From Gallionella capsiferriformans ES-2 (GTDB lineage: Bacteria > Pseudomonadota > Gammaproteobacteria > Burkholderiales > Gallionellaceae): 64,000 nt of DNA. A model generated the notes under the pieces. It searched no databases and had not been told where the DNA came from. It was given only the letters and a program-made list of their open reading frames with translations. The translations under genes were made by a program, and so were the position numbers. The stretch covers positions 124,001 through 188,000 of the forward strand of contig NC_014394.1 of NCBI RefSeq assembly GCF_000145255.1, in the 5' to 3' direction. Within the stretch, counting starts at the first letter, position 1. Every line of letters starts with the position of its first letter. Positions 45,932-55,608 of this stretch are shown piece by piece.

Positions 45932-46698
45932 TGAAACTTGCGACGTGGAATGTAAACTCGTTAAAAGTGCGTCTGCCGCAGGTACTGGACTGGCTGGCCG
46001 CCAATCCGGTCGACGTGCTGTGTTTGCAGGAAACTAAGCAGCAGGATGCCGATTTTCCCGATACTGAGCTGGCGGCGGCCGGATATCACACCGTCTTCGC
46101 GGGGCAGAAGACTTACAACGGCGTGGCGATCCTGAGCCGCGAGGCCGCAATTGATGTGCAGATCGGTATCCCGGGTTTCGAGGACGAGCAAAAGCGCGTG
46201 ATCGCGGCCACCTTTGGGGACATTCGCGTGGTGGATGTGTATATTCCTAACGGACAGAGTCCCGATTCCGACAAATATCAGTACAAATTGGGCTGGCTCG
46301 CCGCCCTGCACGACTGGTTAAAAGAAGAGCTGGTACGCTACCCGAAGCTTGTGCTGCTGGGTGACTACAATATTGCACCGGAAGATCGTGATGTGCATGA
46401 TCCGGCCGCCTGGGTGGGTAATGTGCTGGTAAGCCCGCCTGAACGCGATGCCTTCAAATCCTTGCTGGCACTGGGTTTGACGGATAGTTACCGCTTGTTC
46501 GAGCAGGCCGATAAAACTTTTAGCTGGTGGGATTACCGCATGATGGGATTTCGCCGCAATCTAGGCATGCGCATCGATCACATTCTGATCAGCGCACCGC
46601 TGGTCGCGCAATGCAAAAGCTGCATCATCGACAAGGCGCCGCGCAAACTCGAACGGCCATCGGATCACACGCCGGTGGTGGTGGAGCTGGCGAGTTAA
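45931..46698 (+). CDS. xth: Exodeoxyribonuclease III
   Basis: 255 residues. AP endonuclease/exonuclease fold with MKLATWNVNSLKVRL, CLQETKQQD, GDYNIAPEDRDVHDP and the catalytic SDHTPVVVEL end. It acts in base excision repair. Its TAA overlaps the stop of the convergent ubiH-family gene. Confidence 0.95.
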   Translation: MKLATWNVNSLKVRLPQVLDWLAANPVDVLCLQETKQQDADFPDTELAAAGYHTVFAGQKTYNGVAILSREAAIDVQIGIPGFEDEQKRVIAATFGDIRVVDVYIPNGQSPDSDKYQYKLGWLAALHDWLKEELVRYPKLVLLGDYNIAPEDRDVHDPAAWVGNVLVSPPERDAFKSLLALGLTDSYRLFEQADKTFSWWDYRMMGFRRNLGMRIDHILISAPLVAQCKSCIIDKAPRKLERPSDHTPVVVELAS

Positions 46699-47849
46699 CC
46701 GTTCGCACCAAACATCATTCGCTTGGCGACAAAACGCTTGGCGAATGGCAGGCAGTCCAGCGCGGTGAGCGAGGCGGCGCGGGCAGCGCTCATCATAGGC
46801 AGGTCGTTGGAGAACAGGCGCACCAGGCTGTCGGTGAATGTAATACCGGCTTCGCGATCGAGCTTTCGTCGCTTGCGGTAGCCGGCCAGCATCTCATCTG
46901 ATCCCAGTGACGCAGGTGCGGCATCCCGTATTTCCTGCGCCAAATCCCATGCATCGCGCAGTCCCAGATTAAAACCTTGTCCTGCCACCGGATGCATGGT
47001 CTGCGCGGCGTTACCGAGCAGCACGACATGCGGCATCGGTGATTGTGCGGGTGCTTTTTTTAACCCCAGCGGGAAGCAGGTTCTAGTGCCGACCGTCAAA
47101 AATACGCCGACCCGGTCACCGAAATGCCGGTGCAATTCAGACAGAAACTGTTCGTCGTCCCAAGCAAGCATGGCCTCCATATCTTGATGCGGTGCCGTCC
47201 AGACAATCTCGTAACCGTCTTTGTAGGGCAACAGGGCTACCGGTCCTTGCGGCGTAAAACGCTCAAATGCCGTGCCGGCCTTTGGATTCGCGCACGTCAC
47301 GTGCGTAATCAGTGCGCTCTGGCCGTAGTCGCGCAGGTCGGGCGGATGGCGTTCTGCCAGCAATTTTCCGCCATCGGCCACGACCGCTAAACGGGTCGTC
47401 AGGGTGTGCGGCGCACCGTCCAGCTGGTAATCGATGACCGCATGCTCTTCCTGAGTTAATAGACCGGTGACGCTCGCACCATAAATTGTTTTCGTCGTGC
47501 TGCCTTGCAGGGCTGTGGTCAGTGTATTTTGCAACATAGGATAAGGCAGCACATAGCCTAGTTCCGGCACCTGCATGTCGCGTGCTTGCAGTACGGCGCG
47601 GCCGAAGCTTTTCTTTTGCGAGATGTGGATAGTCTGAATCAAGGATACGTCCTGCAGCTTGTCCCATACGCCCAGACGGTCGAGCAACAAACGGCTGCCG
47701 TAGGATAGGGCCAGCGCGCGCGCATCCGTGCTGCCTGCGGACGGGCGGGCTTCGAGCACGCAAACCTGCAGCCCGCTGCCGCGCAAGGCCAGAGCCAGCG
47801 CTGTGCCGACGGGGCCGCCGCCGATAATGGCGATGTCGTAATCAGTCAT
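46695..47849 (-). CDS. ubiH: UbiH/UbiF-family FAD-dependent ubiquinone hydroxylase
   Basis: 384 residues from the ATG at 47849. The FAD-binding GxGxxG is IIGGGPVGTALALAL, followed by DARALALSYGS and GNAAQTMHPVAGQGFNLGL, typical of the UbiH/VisC/Coq6 family. It hydroxylates the ring of a ubiquinone precursor; the exact ring position is uncertain, so the symbol is family-level. It overlaps pepP by 8 bp. Confidence 0.85.
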   Translation of the reverse strand: MTDYDIAIIGGGPVGTALALALRGSGLQVCVLEARPSAGSTDARALALSYGSRLLLDRLGVWDKLQDVSLIQTIHISQKKSFGRAVLQARDMQVPELGYVLPYPMLQNTLTTALQGSTTKTIYGASVTGLLTQEEHAVIDYQLDGAPHTLTTRLAVVADGGKLLAERHPPDLRDYGQSALITHVTCANPKAGTAFERFTPQGPVALLPYKDGYEIVWTAPHQDMEAMLAWDDEQFLSELHRHFGDRVGVFLTVGTRTCFPLGLKKAPAQSPMPHVVLLGNAAQTMHPVAGQGFNLGLRDAWDLAQEIRDAAPASLGSDEMLAGYRKRRKLDREAGITFTDSLVRLFSNDLPMMSAARAASLTALDCLPFAKRFVAKRMMFGANG

Positions 47850-49152
47850 GTCGCATGATCTCCTCAATCTCATTGATGGTTTTTGGCGCGGCCGCCGTCA
47901 GCACTTCATGGCCTGTTTTCGTGATGACGAGATCGTCTTCGATGCGGATGCCGATGTTCCACAGCGCCAGCGGTACGTCGTCGGCGGGCCTGATATAGCA
48001 GCCGGGTTCGACCGTCAGCACCATGCCTTCTTGCAGATTGCGCCATTGACCCTCGACCTTGTAATCGCCGACATCGTGTACGTCCATCCCCATCCAGTGG
48101 CCGGTGCGGTGCATGTAATATTTTTTATAACTCTCGCTCTCCAATACCCCGTCCACCGTGCCGTGACAAAGTTTCAGATCGATGAAGCCCTGTGCCAGTA
48201 TCTTTAAAGCCGCGTTGTGCGGGGCTTCCCAGTTGTTGCCGGGTTGGGCGGCTGAGATGGCGGCATACTGGGCTGCCAGTACCAGTTCATACAGCTCTTT
48301 TTGTGCGCCCAGAAAGCGGCCGCTTACGGGATACGTGCGCGTGATATCGGAGGCGTAGCCCTCAAGTTCGCAGCCCGCATCGATGAGCAGCAGATCACCG
48401 TCACGCAGCTGGGCATCGTTTGCGATGTAATGTAGCACGCAGGCATTCGCGCCGCCGGCGACGATCGAGGTATATGCCGGATCGCGCGCCCCGTTGCGGC
48501 AAAATTCATGCAGCAACTCGGCCTCGACTTGATATTCAAATTGTCCGGGACGGGTAAATTGCATCGCGCGCCGGTGAGCGGACGTCGAAATATCAGCCGC
48601 ACGGCGCAGGATCGAAAGTTCATGCGTATCCTTGAATAAGCGCATTTCATGGATCAGGGCGCGTACATCACGCAGTTCATCGGGCGCGCGAATACCGCTG
48701 CGCGCTTTTTCCTGAACGGCACTGCGCAATTTGAGCAGGCGCTGATCCCATAGGGGACTGGCACCCAGAGGGGAGTAGATCGCGGGCAAATTTCCCATTA
48801 GTTCGACGAGCTTTTCATCGAGTTTTGCAATGGGAAAAGTCGCGTCGAAGCCGAATTTTTCCTGTGCGGCCTCCGGGCCATAACGATAGCCGTCCCATAT
48901 TTCGCGATCCAGATTCTTTTCACGGCAGAACAGGATGGACTGATGGCAACCCGTCTGGTCCGCGATCAGCACCAGCACCGATTCAGGTTCAGCAAAACCA
49001 CTCAGGTAATGGAAGCTGCTGTCGAAGCGATAAGGATAGTCGGCATCGGCGTTGCGTTGCTGCTCGGGCGCATTGGGCAGAATACAGAGGCCGTGCTGCA
49101 TTTTAGCTAGCAGCCGGGCGCGACGCTGCGCATAGAGGGATTTGTCAAACAT
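47842..49152 (-). CDS. pepP: Xaa-Pro aminopeptidase (aminopeptidase P)
   Basis: 436 residues, M24 family. The metal ligands are seen in LLIDAGCELEGYASDITRTY (two Asp), HRTGHWMGMDVHDVG (His) and LTVEPGCYI (Glu), with the last Glu near IRIEDDLVIT. It removes the N-terminal residue before proline. It overlaps murU by 8 bp upstream and the ubiH-family gene downstream; pepP-ubiH adjacency is common in proteobacteria. Confidence 0.95.
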   Translation of the reverse strand: MFDKSLYAQRRARLLAKMQHGLCILPNAPEQQRNADADYPYRFDSSFHYLSGFAEPESVLVLIADQTGCHQSILFCREKNLDREIWDGYRYGPEAAQEKFGFDATFPIAKLDEKLVELMGNLPAIYSPLGASPLWDQRLLKLRSAVQEKARSGIRAPDELRDVRALIHEMRLFKDTHELSILRRAADISTSAHRRAMQFTRPGQFEYQVEAELLHEFCRNGARDPAYTSIVAGGANACVLHYIANDAQLRDGDLLLIDAGCELEGYASDITRTYPVSGRFLGAQKELYELVLAAQYAAISAAQPGNNWEAPHNAALKILAQGFIDLKLCHGTVDGVLESESYKKYYMHRTGHWMGMDVHDVGDYKVEGQWRNLQEGMVLTVEPGCYIRPADDVPLALWNIGIRIEDDLVITKTGHEVLTAAAPKTINEIEEIMRHD

Positions 49153-49861
49153 GGGCTTCCTTGCGCAATTTTGCGTCGAGCTCCGCTAAGCGTTGCGGCG
49201 TGCCGACATCGACCCATAAGCCTGCGTGACGTTCGCCGCTGACTTTGCCCTGTTCTATCATGGCGCGCAGCAGCGGGGCTAGCGGGGCAACGCTGCCGCG
49301 CGCGATGGATTCGAATAACGCGGGTTGATATAGCCCGATGCCACTGAAGGTCAGCAGCGATTCAGGATTTGGCGCGGCGACCGGTGTAGAAAATGACGTG
49401 ATGCGATTGCCTGTCAGGCAAAAATCGCCCTTCGGGTGCTGCGGCGGATTGTCCACCAGAATCAGATGGGCCAGATCGCCACGGGCTTGCATGTTGGCGG
49501 CGTGCTCGGGCAGTCGGGAAAAATCGTAGTCACACCAGATGTCGCCGTTGATCACCGCAAAAGGTTCCTCGTTCAGCCACGGGCGCGCATAGGCGATGCC
49601 ACCTGCAGTCTCCAGTGCAAGGGTTTCAGCAGAATAACGAATCTGCGCGCCGAACCGGCTGCCGTCGCCCAGTGAGGCTTCGATTTGTGCGCCCAGATGC
49701 GCGTGATTGATGACGAGTTGCACTATGCCTGCTGCCACCAGATTTTCGATATGCCAGACGATCAGCGCTTTGCCGCCCACTTCGAGCAGCGGTTTAGGCG
49801 TGTGATCGGTGAGCGGGCGCATGCGCTCGCCCCGTCCCGCCGCTAATATCATCGCAATCAT
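49145..49861 (-). CDS. murU: N-acetylmuramate alpha-1-phosphate uridylyltransferase
   Basis: 238 residues. A sugar-nucleotidyltransferase with AMILAAGRGERMRPLTDHTP and KPLLEVGGK. Next to amgK it matches the MurU enzyme that turns MurNAc-1-phosphate into UDP-MurNAc, a recycling route that bypasses de novo UDP-MurNAc synthesis and fosfomycin-sensitive MurA. It lies 9 nt after amgK. Confidence 0.88.
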   Translation of the reverse strand: MIAMILAAGRGERMRPLTDHTPKPLLEVGGKALIVWHIENLVAAGIVQLVINHAHLGAQIEASLGDGSRFGAQIRYSAETLALETAGGIAYARPWLNEEPFAVINGDIWCDYDFSRLPEHAANMQARGDLAHLILVDNPPQHPKGDFCLTGNRITSFSTPVAAPNPESLLTFSGIGLYQPALFESIARGSVAPLAPLLRAMIEQGKVSGERHAGLWVDVGTPQRLAELDAKLRKEAHV

Positions 49862-49870
49862 GATGCGACC

Positions 49871-50869
49871 TTAAAACCCGTAACCGGTTGGGGCTTCAGC
49901 CGGGGGTTCGAGTTCATTGAGCAGGTTGAACAAGGGTTTGAGATCGACGTAGCGTGCCGCCGCCGCGCGCAGGTAGCTCATCACCAGCGGCATGTCTTTG
50001 AGATAACCGTCCTTGCCATCGCGGTGACACAGGCGCGCGAAAATGCCCAGCACCTTGATGTGACGCTGTACGCCCATCCACTCGAAATCCCAGTAGAACT
50101 GACCGAAATCTTCATGCACCGGCAGGCCGGCACGGCGGGCATTTTGCCAGTAGCCGATCAGATAGTCGATGATCTGCGGCTCTTCCCATTTGATATAGGC
50201 GTCCTTGAACAGCGAGGCCAGATCGTAGGTGATTGGGCCGTACACGGCGTCCTGAAAGTCGATGATGCCGGGGTTGGGTTCGGTGACCATCAGATTGCGC
50301 GAGTGATAATCGCGGTGTACATACACGCGCGGCTGCGACAGATTGTTGGCGACAATGCGGGCAAACACCGATTCGAGCTTTGCGTTTTGCGCCTCGGTGA
50401 GTGTGATATTCAGATGCTTGTTGATGTACCACTCAGGGAACAGGCGCATTTCACGTAACAACAGCGCTTCGTCATAGGGCGGTAATTCGGCCTCATTCGA
50501 GGCGCGCTGAATTTTAATCAGCGCATCGGTGGCCTTAGCATAGAGGGCGCGCGCATTGTCAGGCGTCAAGGCCTGCAAATAGGTGGTGTTGCCAAGGTCA
50601 GACAGCAGCAAAAATCCCTGCTCCAAATCCTCCGCATAGACGTGCGGCACATGGGTGCCGGCCTGTTCAAATAATTTGCCGACATGCAAAAACGGCTGGC
50701 AGTCCTCGTGTTCCGGCGGGGCATCCATGATGATGCGTGTTGTGCCGTCGTCAAAGGTGGCGCGAAAATAGCGGCGAAAACTCGCGTCGGCGGAGGCGGG
50801 TGCGAGCGTGAAAGTTGCTTCGGGAAATTGGCCCTGCAGCCAAACGGTTAGTTGTTGTTCGCGTTTCAT
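49871..50869 (-). CDS. amgK: Anomeric N-acetylmuramate/N-acetylglucosamine kinase
   Basis: 332 residues with the aminoglycoside phosphotransferase fold: catalytic loop YVHRDYHSRNLMV and metal-binding GIIDFQDAVYGPITYD. In Pseudomonas AmgK phosphorylates MurNAc at the anomeric carbon, feeding MurU. The gene order amgK-murU divergent from lptD-surA-pdxA-rsmA is the same there, which supports the name. Only 62 bp separate it from lptD. Confidence 0.88.
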   Translation of the reverse strand: MKREQQLTVWLQGQFPEATFTLAPASADASFRRYFRATFDDGTTRIIMDAPPEHEDCQPFLHVGKLFEQAGTHVPHVYAEDLEQGFLLLSDLGNTTYLQALTPDNARALYAKATDALIKIQRASNEAELPPYDEALLLREMRLFPEWYINKHLNITLTEAQNAKLESVFARIVANNLSQPRVYVHRDYHSRNLMVTEPNPGIIDFQDAVYGPITYDLASLFKDAYIKWEEPQIIDYLIGYWQNARRAGLPVHEDFGQFYWDFEWMGVQRHIKVLGIFARLCHRDGKDGYLKDMPLVMSYLRAAAARYVDLKPLFNLLNELEPPAEAPTGYGF

Positions 50870-50931
50870 ATTTGGGCTATTGGAGTGGTCTTAATGGTAA
50901 ACTTGCAAAAGTTTACCACCTTAACAATATT

Positions 50932-53256
50932 ATGCGGTTTAGTCTTAAGCCTGTTTTGTTCACTTTACTGTGTGTTTTTGCCCACTCCGTTGCGGCCGAA
51001 GCGCTGCGCGCGCCTGTTGCTGCCGAGTCCGAGAGCGAAGAGCCGGTGTTTGTTGAGGCGGATAACCTGACCGGCGATAAAAAAAATCAGATGGAGGCGA
51101 CCGGCAACGCCATCCTGCTCAAGTCCGATCAGACGATTCGTGCCGACCGGCTTTTGTATGATCAGGAAACGGCCGATCTGGACGGAACGGGTTCAGTGGT
51201 GGTCGAGCAACGCGGCAGCACCATGAGCGGGCCGCATCTCGAACTCAATCTGGATACGCATGCCGGGTTTATGGAAAAGCCGGTGTTTTTCCTCAAGGAG
51301 AATGACGGGCGCGGCAAGGGCGATATGCTGCACATTCAGGACCAGCAGCATTACACGCTGGACAATGGCACCTATACTACCTGCCCTGCCGATCGCGAAG
51401 ACTGGCTGATGAAAATGTCCAGTCTGGAAATCGATCGCGAGGCGCAAGTGGGTGTGGCGCGTCACGCCTGGGTCGAATTTAAGGGCGTACCGATTTTGTA
51501 TTCGCCGTGGATGGATTTTCCCTTAAATAACAGGAATAAGTCGGGTTTTTTGTCTCCCGTCATCGGGAGTACCACCAAGGGTGGCGCCGAACTGACCGTG
51601 CCGTATTATCTGAGTCTGGCACCCAATTACGATTTAACCCTGTCGCCGCGCATCATGAGCAAGCGCGGCGTGATGCTGGGCAATCAGTTTCGCTATCTGC
51701 AGCCGCAATATCGTGGCGAAGTTAATCTTGATGTATTGCCCGGAGATGCGATTACCCAAACGAACCGGACACGTTTCGGTCTGAAGCATGATCAGGCATT
51801 AGGTGGCGGCTTCAGCGGTCAGATCAATTTCAATCGCGTTTCAGACAATGCCTATTACCGGGATTTGTCCAGCGAGATGAGTGTCACTTCCAAAATTAAC
51901 CTGTTGCAGGATGCGTCGGTGAGCTACGGCGGCGGCTGGTGGAGTAGTACCGCTCGCGTGCAGCGCTATCAAACGCTGCAAGACCCTTTGGCGCCGGTCG
52001 GCGAACCTTATGCGCGCCTGCCGCAGGTCAATGTCAATGCGGCACAAAAATATGCCGGCGCAAATTTCGCGCTGATGGGCGAGTATGTGAGTTTTACCCA
52101 TACCACGGCCGTCAACGGCCAGCGGATGGTGGTAGCGCCTAGTGTCAGCGTTCCGCTGCTGCGGACACCGGGCTATTACGTCACGCCGAAATTCACCCTG
52201 CACAGCACAAGCTATGCGATGGGGTCGAACAATACGACCTTGTTGCCCGATGCCTCAAGGGTGTTGCCGCTGTTTAGTCTGGATAGCGGTGCGGTATTCG
52301 AGCGCGATATCAATTTGTTTGGCAAGGGGTATTTGAATACGCTGGAACCGCGTGCCTACTATGTGTTTGTGCCGTACCAGAATCAGGATAAATTGCCGGT
52401 ATTTGACTCGGCTCAGGCGCCGTTCAGCTTTGTGCAGATGTTCACCGAGAACCGTTTTTTCGGCAACGACCGCATAGGCGATGCCAATCAACTGACGCTG
52501 GCGGTGGTCTCGCGCTTTCTGGGTCAAGACGATGGTGCAGAGAACCTGAAGTTGACGGTAGGCGAGCGTTTTAGTCTGAGCGCACCACAAGTGAATCTGG
52601 TGGCGCCGACCACCACCACTAATAAGTCGGATATTTTGCTGGCTGCTTCAGGGCGGCTTAATGCCGCGTTGTCTTTTGACACCGAACTGCAATATAGTCC
52701 GGCCTTGGCGCGAATTCAGCATTACAACGTGATGGCGCGCTATCGCCCGGAGGCCGGTAAGGTGCTTAATCTGGGATATCGTTTTGTCAGCGATTCGTTA
52801 GGCGCGCTGATTCCAGGCGCGGTGACGGCCACGGGTTCTATGGTGATTAACGGTGTCGTATATCCCACGTTTGGCGGGGTGCCCTACACAACATTAGGTG
52901 GCAATAACTACTCAGTTGCCTCTGCCGGACTGCGGCAAATCAATGTTTCCGGGCAGTGGCCTTTATCCGGGCGCTGGCATGCAGTGGGTCAATGGAATTA
53001 TTCCTATCTGGATCAGCGCTTGCTCAGTGGTGTGGCGGGGCTGGAGTACGAGCAAAGTTGCTGGATGTTGCGTCTGGTTGCGCACAGTTTTACTGTTGGT
53101 ACCCAACAGACCAGTACCGGGATATTTGTGCAGCTTGAATTGAATGAGCTGGTCAAGGTAGGTTCTGACCCGCTAGTCTTGCTCAAACAAAGCGTGCCGG
53201 GGTATAAAAAGTTGAATGAAAAGCCCGCGAGTCAGCCAGGTGCTGTTTTGCGTTAA
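50932..53256 (+). CDS. lptD: LPS-assembly outer membrane protein LptD
   Basis: 774 residues from the ATG at 50932. It has a signal peptide (about residues 1-22), a periplasmic OstA-like domain (about 40-160) and a large C-terminal beta-barrel region. Recognisable parts are GVPILYSPWMDFPL and the NRNKSGFLSPVIGSTTKGG strand. It inserts lipopolysaccharide in the outer leaflet with LptE. It opens the lptD-surA-pdxA-rsmA block, 19 nt before surA. Confidence 0.95.
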   Translation: MRFSLKPVLFTLLCVFAHSVAAEALRAPVAAESESEEPVFVEADNLTGDKKNQMEATGNAILLKSDQTIRADRLLYDQETADLDGTGSVVVEQRGSTMSGPHLELNLDTHAGFMEKPVFFLKENDGRGKGDMLHIQDQQHYTLDNGTYTTCPADREDWLMKMSSLEIDREAQVGVARHAWVEFKGVPILYSPWMDFPLNNRNKSGFLSPVIGSTTKGGAELTVPYYLSLAPNYDLTLSPRIMSKRGVMLGNQFRYLQPQYRGEVNLDVLPGDAITQTNRTRFGLKHDQALGGGFSGQINFNRVSDNAYYRDLSSEMSVTSKINLLQDASVSYGGGWWSSTARVQRYQTLQDPLAPVGEPYARLPQVNVNAAQKYAGANFALMGEYVSFTHTTAVNGQRMVVAPSVSVPLLRTPGYYVTPKFTLHSTSYAMGSNNTTLLPDASRVLPLFSLDSGAVFERDINLFGKGYLNTLEPRAYYVFVPYQNQDKLPVFDSAQAPFSFVQMFTENRFFGNDRIGDANQLTLAVVSRFLGQDDGAENLKLTVGERFSLSAPQVNLVAPTTTTNKSDILLAASGRLNAALSFDTELQYSPALARIQHYNVMARYRPEAGKVLNLGYRFVSDSLGALIPGAVTATGSMVINGVVYPTFGGVPYTTLGGNNYSVASAGLRQINVSGQWPLSGRWHAVGQWNYSYLDQRLLSGVAGLEYEQSCWMLRLVAHSFTVGTQQTSTGIFVQLELNELVKVGSDPLVLLKQSVPGYKKLNEKPASQPGAVLR

Positions 53257-53275
53257 TTAATCTGAAGAGATCGCC

Positions 53276-54598
53276 ATGTCAAAAATTAAATTTCCTGTTT
53301 TGCTCAGCGTCCTTTCGCTGATGTCTACGCCTGTTCTGGCTGTTGAAAAGCATGTGATTGAACCGCAGCAGCAGGTCGCGACGATCGATGCGGTGGTGGC
53401 GGTGGTCAATGACGATGTGATCACCCGTTTGGAGCTCAATGAGCGCTTGCGTATGGTAGTCAGTCAGTTGAAAAAACAGGGCACGCCGCTGCCTGAAGGC
53501 GCAGTGCTGGAAACGCAAGTGCTGGAACGAATGATTGCAGAAATGCTGCAGGCTCAGTTCGCCAAAGAGAACGGCGTACGGGTGGATGATACGCAGCTGG
53601 ATATGGCGATTACGCGTATCGCTCAGCAGAACAATTTCCCGTCTTTGGTTGAATTCATGGCCAAGTTGGAATCGGATGGCGTGAATGTTAAAAAATTCCG
53701 CGAAGAAATCCGTGCCGAAATCGTTTCCACGCGATTGCGCGAGCGCGAAGTAGAAAGCAAGCTGGTGATCAGCGACACGGAAGTGGATAATTATCTATCG
53801 AATAAATCAAAAATGGGGCTGGATAACGACGAATATCATCTGGCGCATATTCTGGTGGTCGTGCCGGAACAGGCCAGTGCCGAGAAGATTCGTGCCGCAC
53901 GTGAACGCGCAGATCAGGCGTTTGCGCAATTGTCCGGCGGCGCAGATTTTTCACAGGTATCGGCCGGTTTTTCAGATGCGAAGGATGCGTTAAAAGGCGG
54001 AGATCTGGGCTGGCGTGCGGGGGACCGTATTCCGCCTGCATTTATGAATGAGTTGCAAAATCTGAAGCCAGGTCAAAATACCGCGGTGTTGCGTAGCCCG
54101 AGCGGTTTTCATATTCTCAAACTGGTCGAAAAACGCGGTGGCAGCGCGCCGGTCGTGATTACTCAGACCCATGCGCGGCATATCCTGATTAAAACCAGTG
54201 AAATCGTCACGGAAGCGGAAGCGAAAAAACAGCTACTTGAAATCAAGCAGCGCATAGACGGCGGTGCGGGTTTCGCAGAGCAAGCCAAACGCTATTCCCA
54301 GGACGGCAGCGCGCAGCAGGGGGGCGATCTGGACTGGCTCTCACCCGGGCAGACGGTACCTGAGTTTGAGGGCGCGATCAATAAGTTGCAGGTGGGGCAA
54401 ATGGGTATGGTGCAAACCCAGTTTGGTTGGCATCTGATTCAGGTGCTGGCGCGTCGCAATACCGATGTCAGCGAGCAGCAAAAACGTCAGCAGGCGCGCG
54501 TCTCGATTGGGACTTTTAAATCTGAAGAGTTGTATCAGGACTGGCTGCGTCAGTTGCGCGATCGCGCGTTCGTTGAATACCGTCTCGAAGAAAAGTGA
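53276..54598 (+). CDS. surA: Periplasmic chaperone and peptidyl-prolyl isomerase SurA
   Basis: 440 residues with a signal peptide ending near VLAVEK. The SurA N-terminal domain (VVAVVNDDVITRLELNERL) precedes two parvulin domains (about 180-285 and 295-395; YHLAHILVVVPEQ and THARHILIKTSE). It helps fold outer membrane proteins such as LptD. It is coupled to pdxA by a GTGA overlap. Confidence 0.95.
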   Translation: MSKIKFPVLLSVLSLMSTPVLAVEKHVIEPQQQVATIDAVVAVVNDDVITRLELNERLRMVVSQLKKQGTPLPEGAVLETQVLERMIAEMLQAQFAKENGVRVDDTQLDMAITRIAQQNNFPSLVEFMAKLESDGVNVKKFREEIRAEIVSTRLREREVESKLVISDTEVDNYLSNKSKMGLDNDEYHLAHILVVVPEQASAEKIRAARERADQAFAQLSGGADFSQVSAGFSDAKDALKGGDLGWRAGDRIPPAFMNELQNLKPGQNTAVLRSPSGFHILKLVEKRGGSAPVVITQTHARHILIKTSEIVTEAEAKKQLLEIKQRIDGGAGFAEQAKRYSQDGSAQQGGDLDWLSPGQTVPEFEGAINKLQVGQMGMVQTQFGWHLIQVLARRNTDVSEQQKRQQARVSIGTFKSEELYQDWLRQLRDRAFVEYRLEEK

Positions 54599-55608
54599 AT
54601 GTCCGTTATGCACCGCTGGTCATTACCGCCGGGGAACCAGCCGGCATAGGCCCGGAGCTGTGCGTGCAGATTGCCGCCGCCGCGCTGAATGTGGTGGTCG
54701 TGGCCGACAAGCATCTGTTGCAACAACGCGCACAGCAGCTCGGCATAGACCTGAAAATCAGGGAGTGGGACAGGGCTAAGTGGGAAGGGGCATGCGCCGG
54801 TCGACTTGATGTCATCCACGTTCCGCTGGCTGTGCCGTCTGTGGCAGGTGAGTTAAACGCAGCTAACAGCCCCTATGTGCTCGAGACGTTGCGCCGTGCG
54901 CTGCTGGGTTGCCAGTCGGGCGAATTTAGCGGCATGGTGACGGCGCCTGTTCATAAAGGCATCATCAACGATGCCGGTATTCCTTTTTCCGGGCACACCG
55001 AATTTTTGGCTGAACTCACGCAAACACCGCAGGTGGTGATGATGCTGGCAGGCGGTGGGATGCGCGTGGCGCTGGTCACGACCCATATGGCGTTGCGCGA
55101 TGTGCCGGATGCGATCACAGTGGAGCTTTTGGCGCGTGTTTTGCGCATCATTCATCGCGATCTGGCGTGTCGTTTCGGCGTGGCGGCGCCGCGCATTTTA
55201 GTGGCAGGCTTAAATCCGCATGCCGGCGAGGGGGGGCACATGGGGCGCGAGGAGATTGAGGTGATGATCCCCGTGCTTGACAGGCTGCGCGCTGAGGGTA
55301 TGAATGTCAGTCAGCCCCTGCCGGCCGATACGCTGTTTACGCAGCATAAGCTGTCAACCTGCGACTGTGTGCTGACCATGTATCACGATCAGGGCTTACC
55401 GGTATTAAAACATGCAAGTTTCGGGCAGGGCGTCAATATCACGCTGGGTCTGCCTGTGATACGCACCTCGGTCGATCACGGTACGGCGCTGGATCTGGCA
55501 GGAACGGGACGTGCCAACAGCGGCAGTCTGCTCGAAGCGATTTTGGTTGCCGCGCAGATGGCTCAATTTGAAAGACTTTCGTCCGGACCCTTGCATGAGC
55601 GCACATAA
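54595..55608 (+). CDS. pdxA: 4-hydroxythreonine-4-phosphate dehydrogenase
   Basis: 337 residues, start GTG at 54595 overlapping the surA TGA by 4 bp; the ATG at 54599 is in another frame. It acts in pyridoxal phosphate synthesis. Family segments are PLVITAGEPAGIGPELC, the metal-binding FSGHTEFLAEL, VAGLNPHAGEGGHMG and MYHDQGLPVLKH. It overlaps rsmA by 14 bp. Confidence 0.95.
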   Translation: MNVRYAPLVITAGEPAGIGPELCVQIAAAALNVVVVADKHLLQQRAQQLGIDLKIREWDRAKWEGACAGRLDVIHVPLAVPSVAGELNAANSPYVLETLRRALLGCQSGEFSGMVTAPVHKGIINDAGIPFSGHTEFLAELTQTPQVVMMLAGGGMRVALVTTHMALRDVPDAITVELLARVLRIIHRDLACRFGVAAPRILVAGLNPHAGEGGHMGREEIEVMIPVLDRLRAEGMNVSQPLPADTLFTQHKLSTCDCVLTMYHDQGLPVLKHASFGQGVNITLGLPVIRTSVDHGTALDLAGTGRANSGSLLEAILVAAQMAQFERLSSGPLHERT

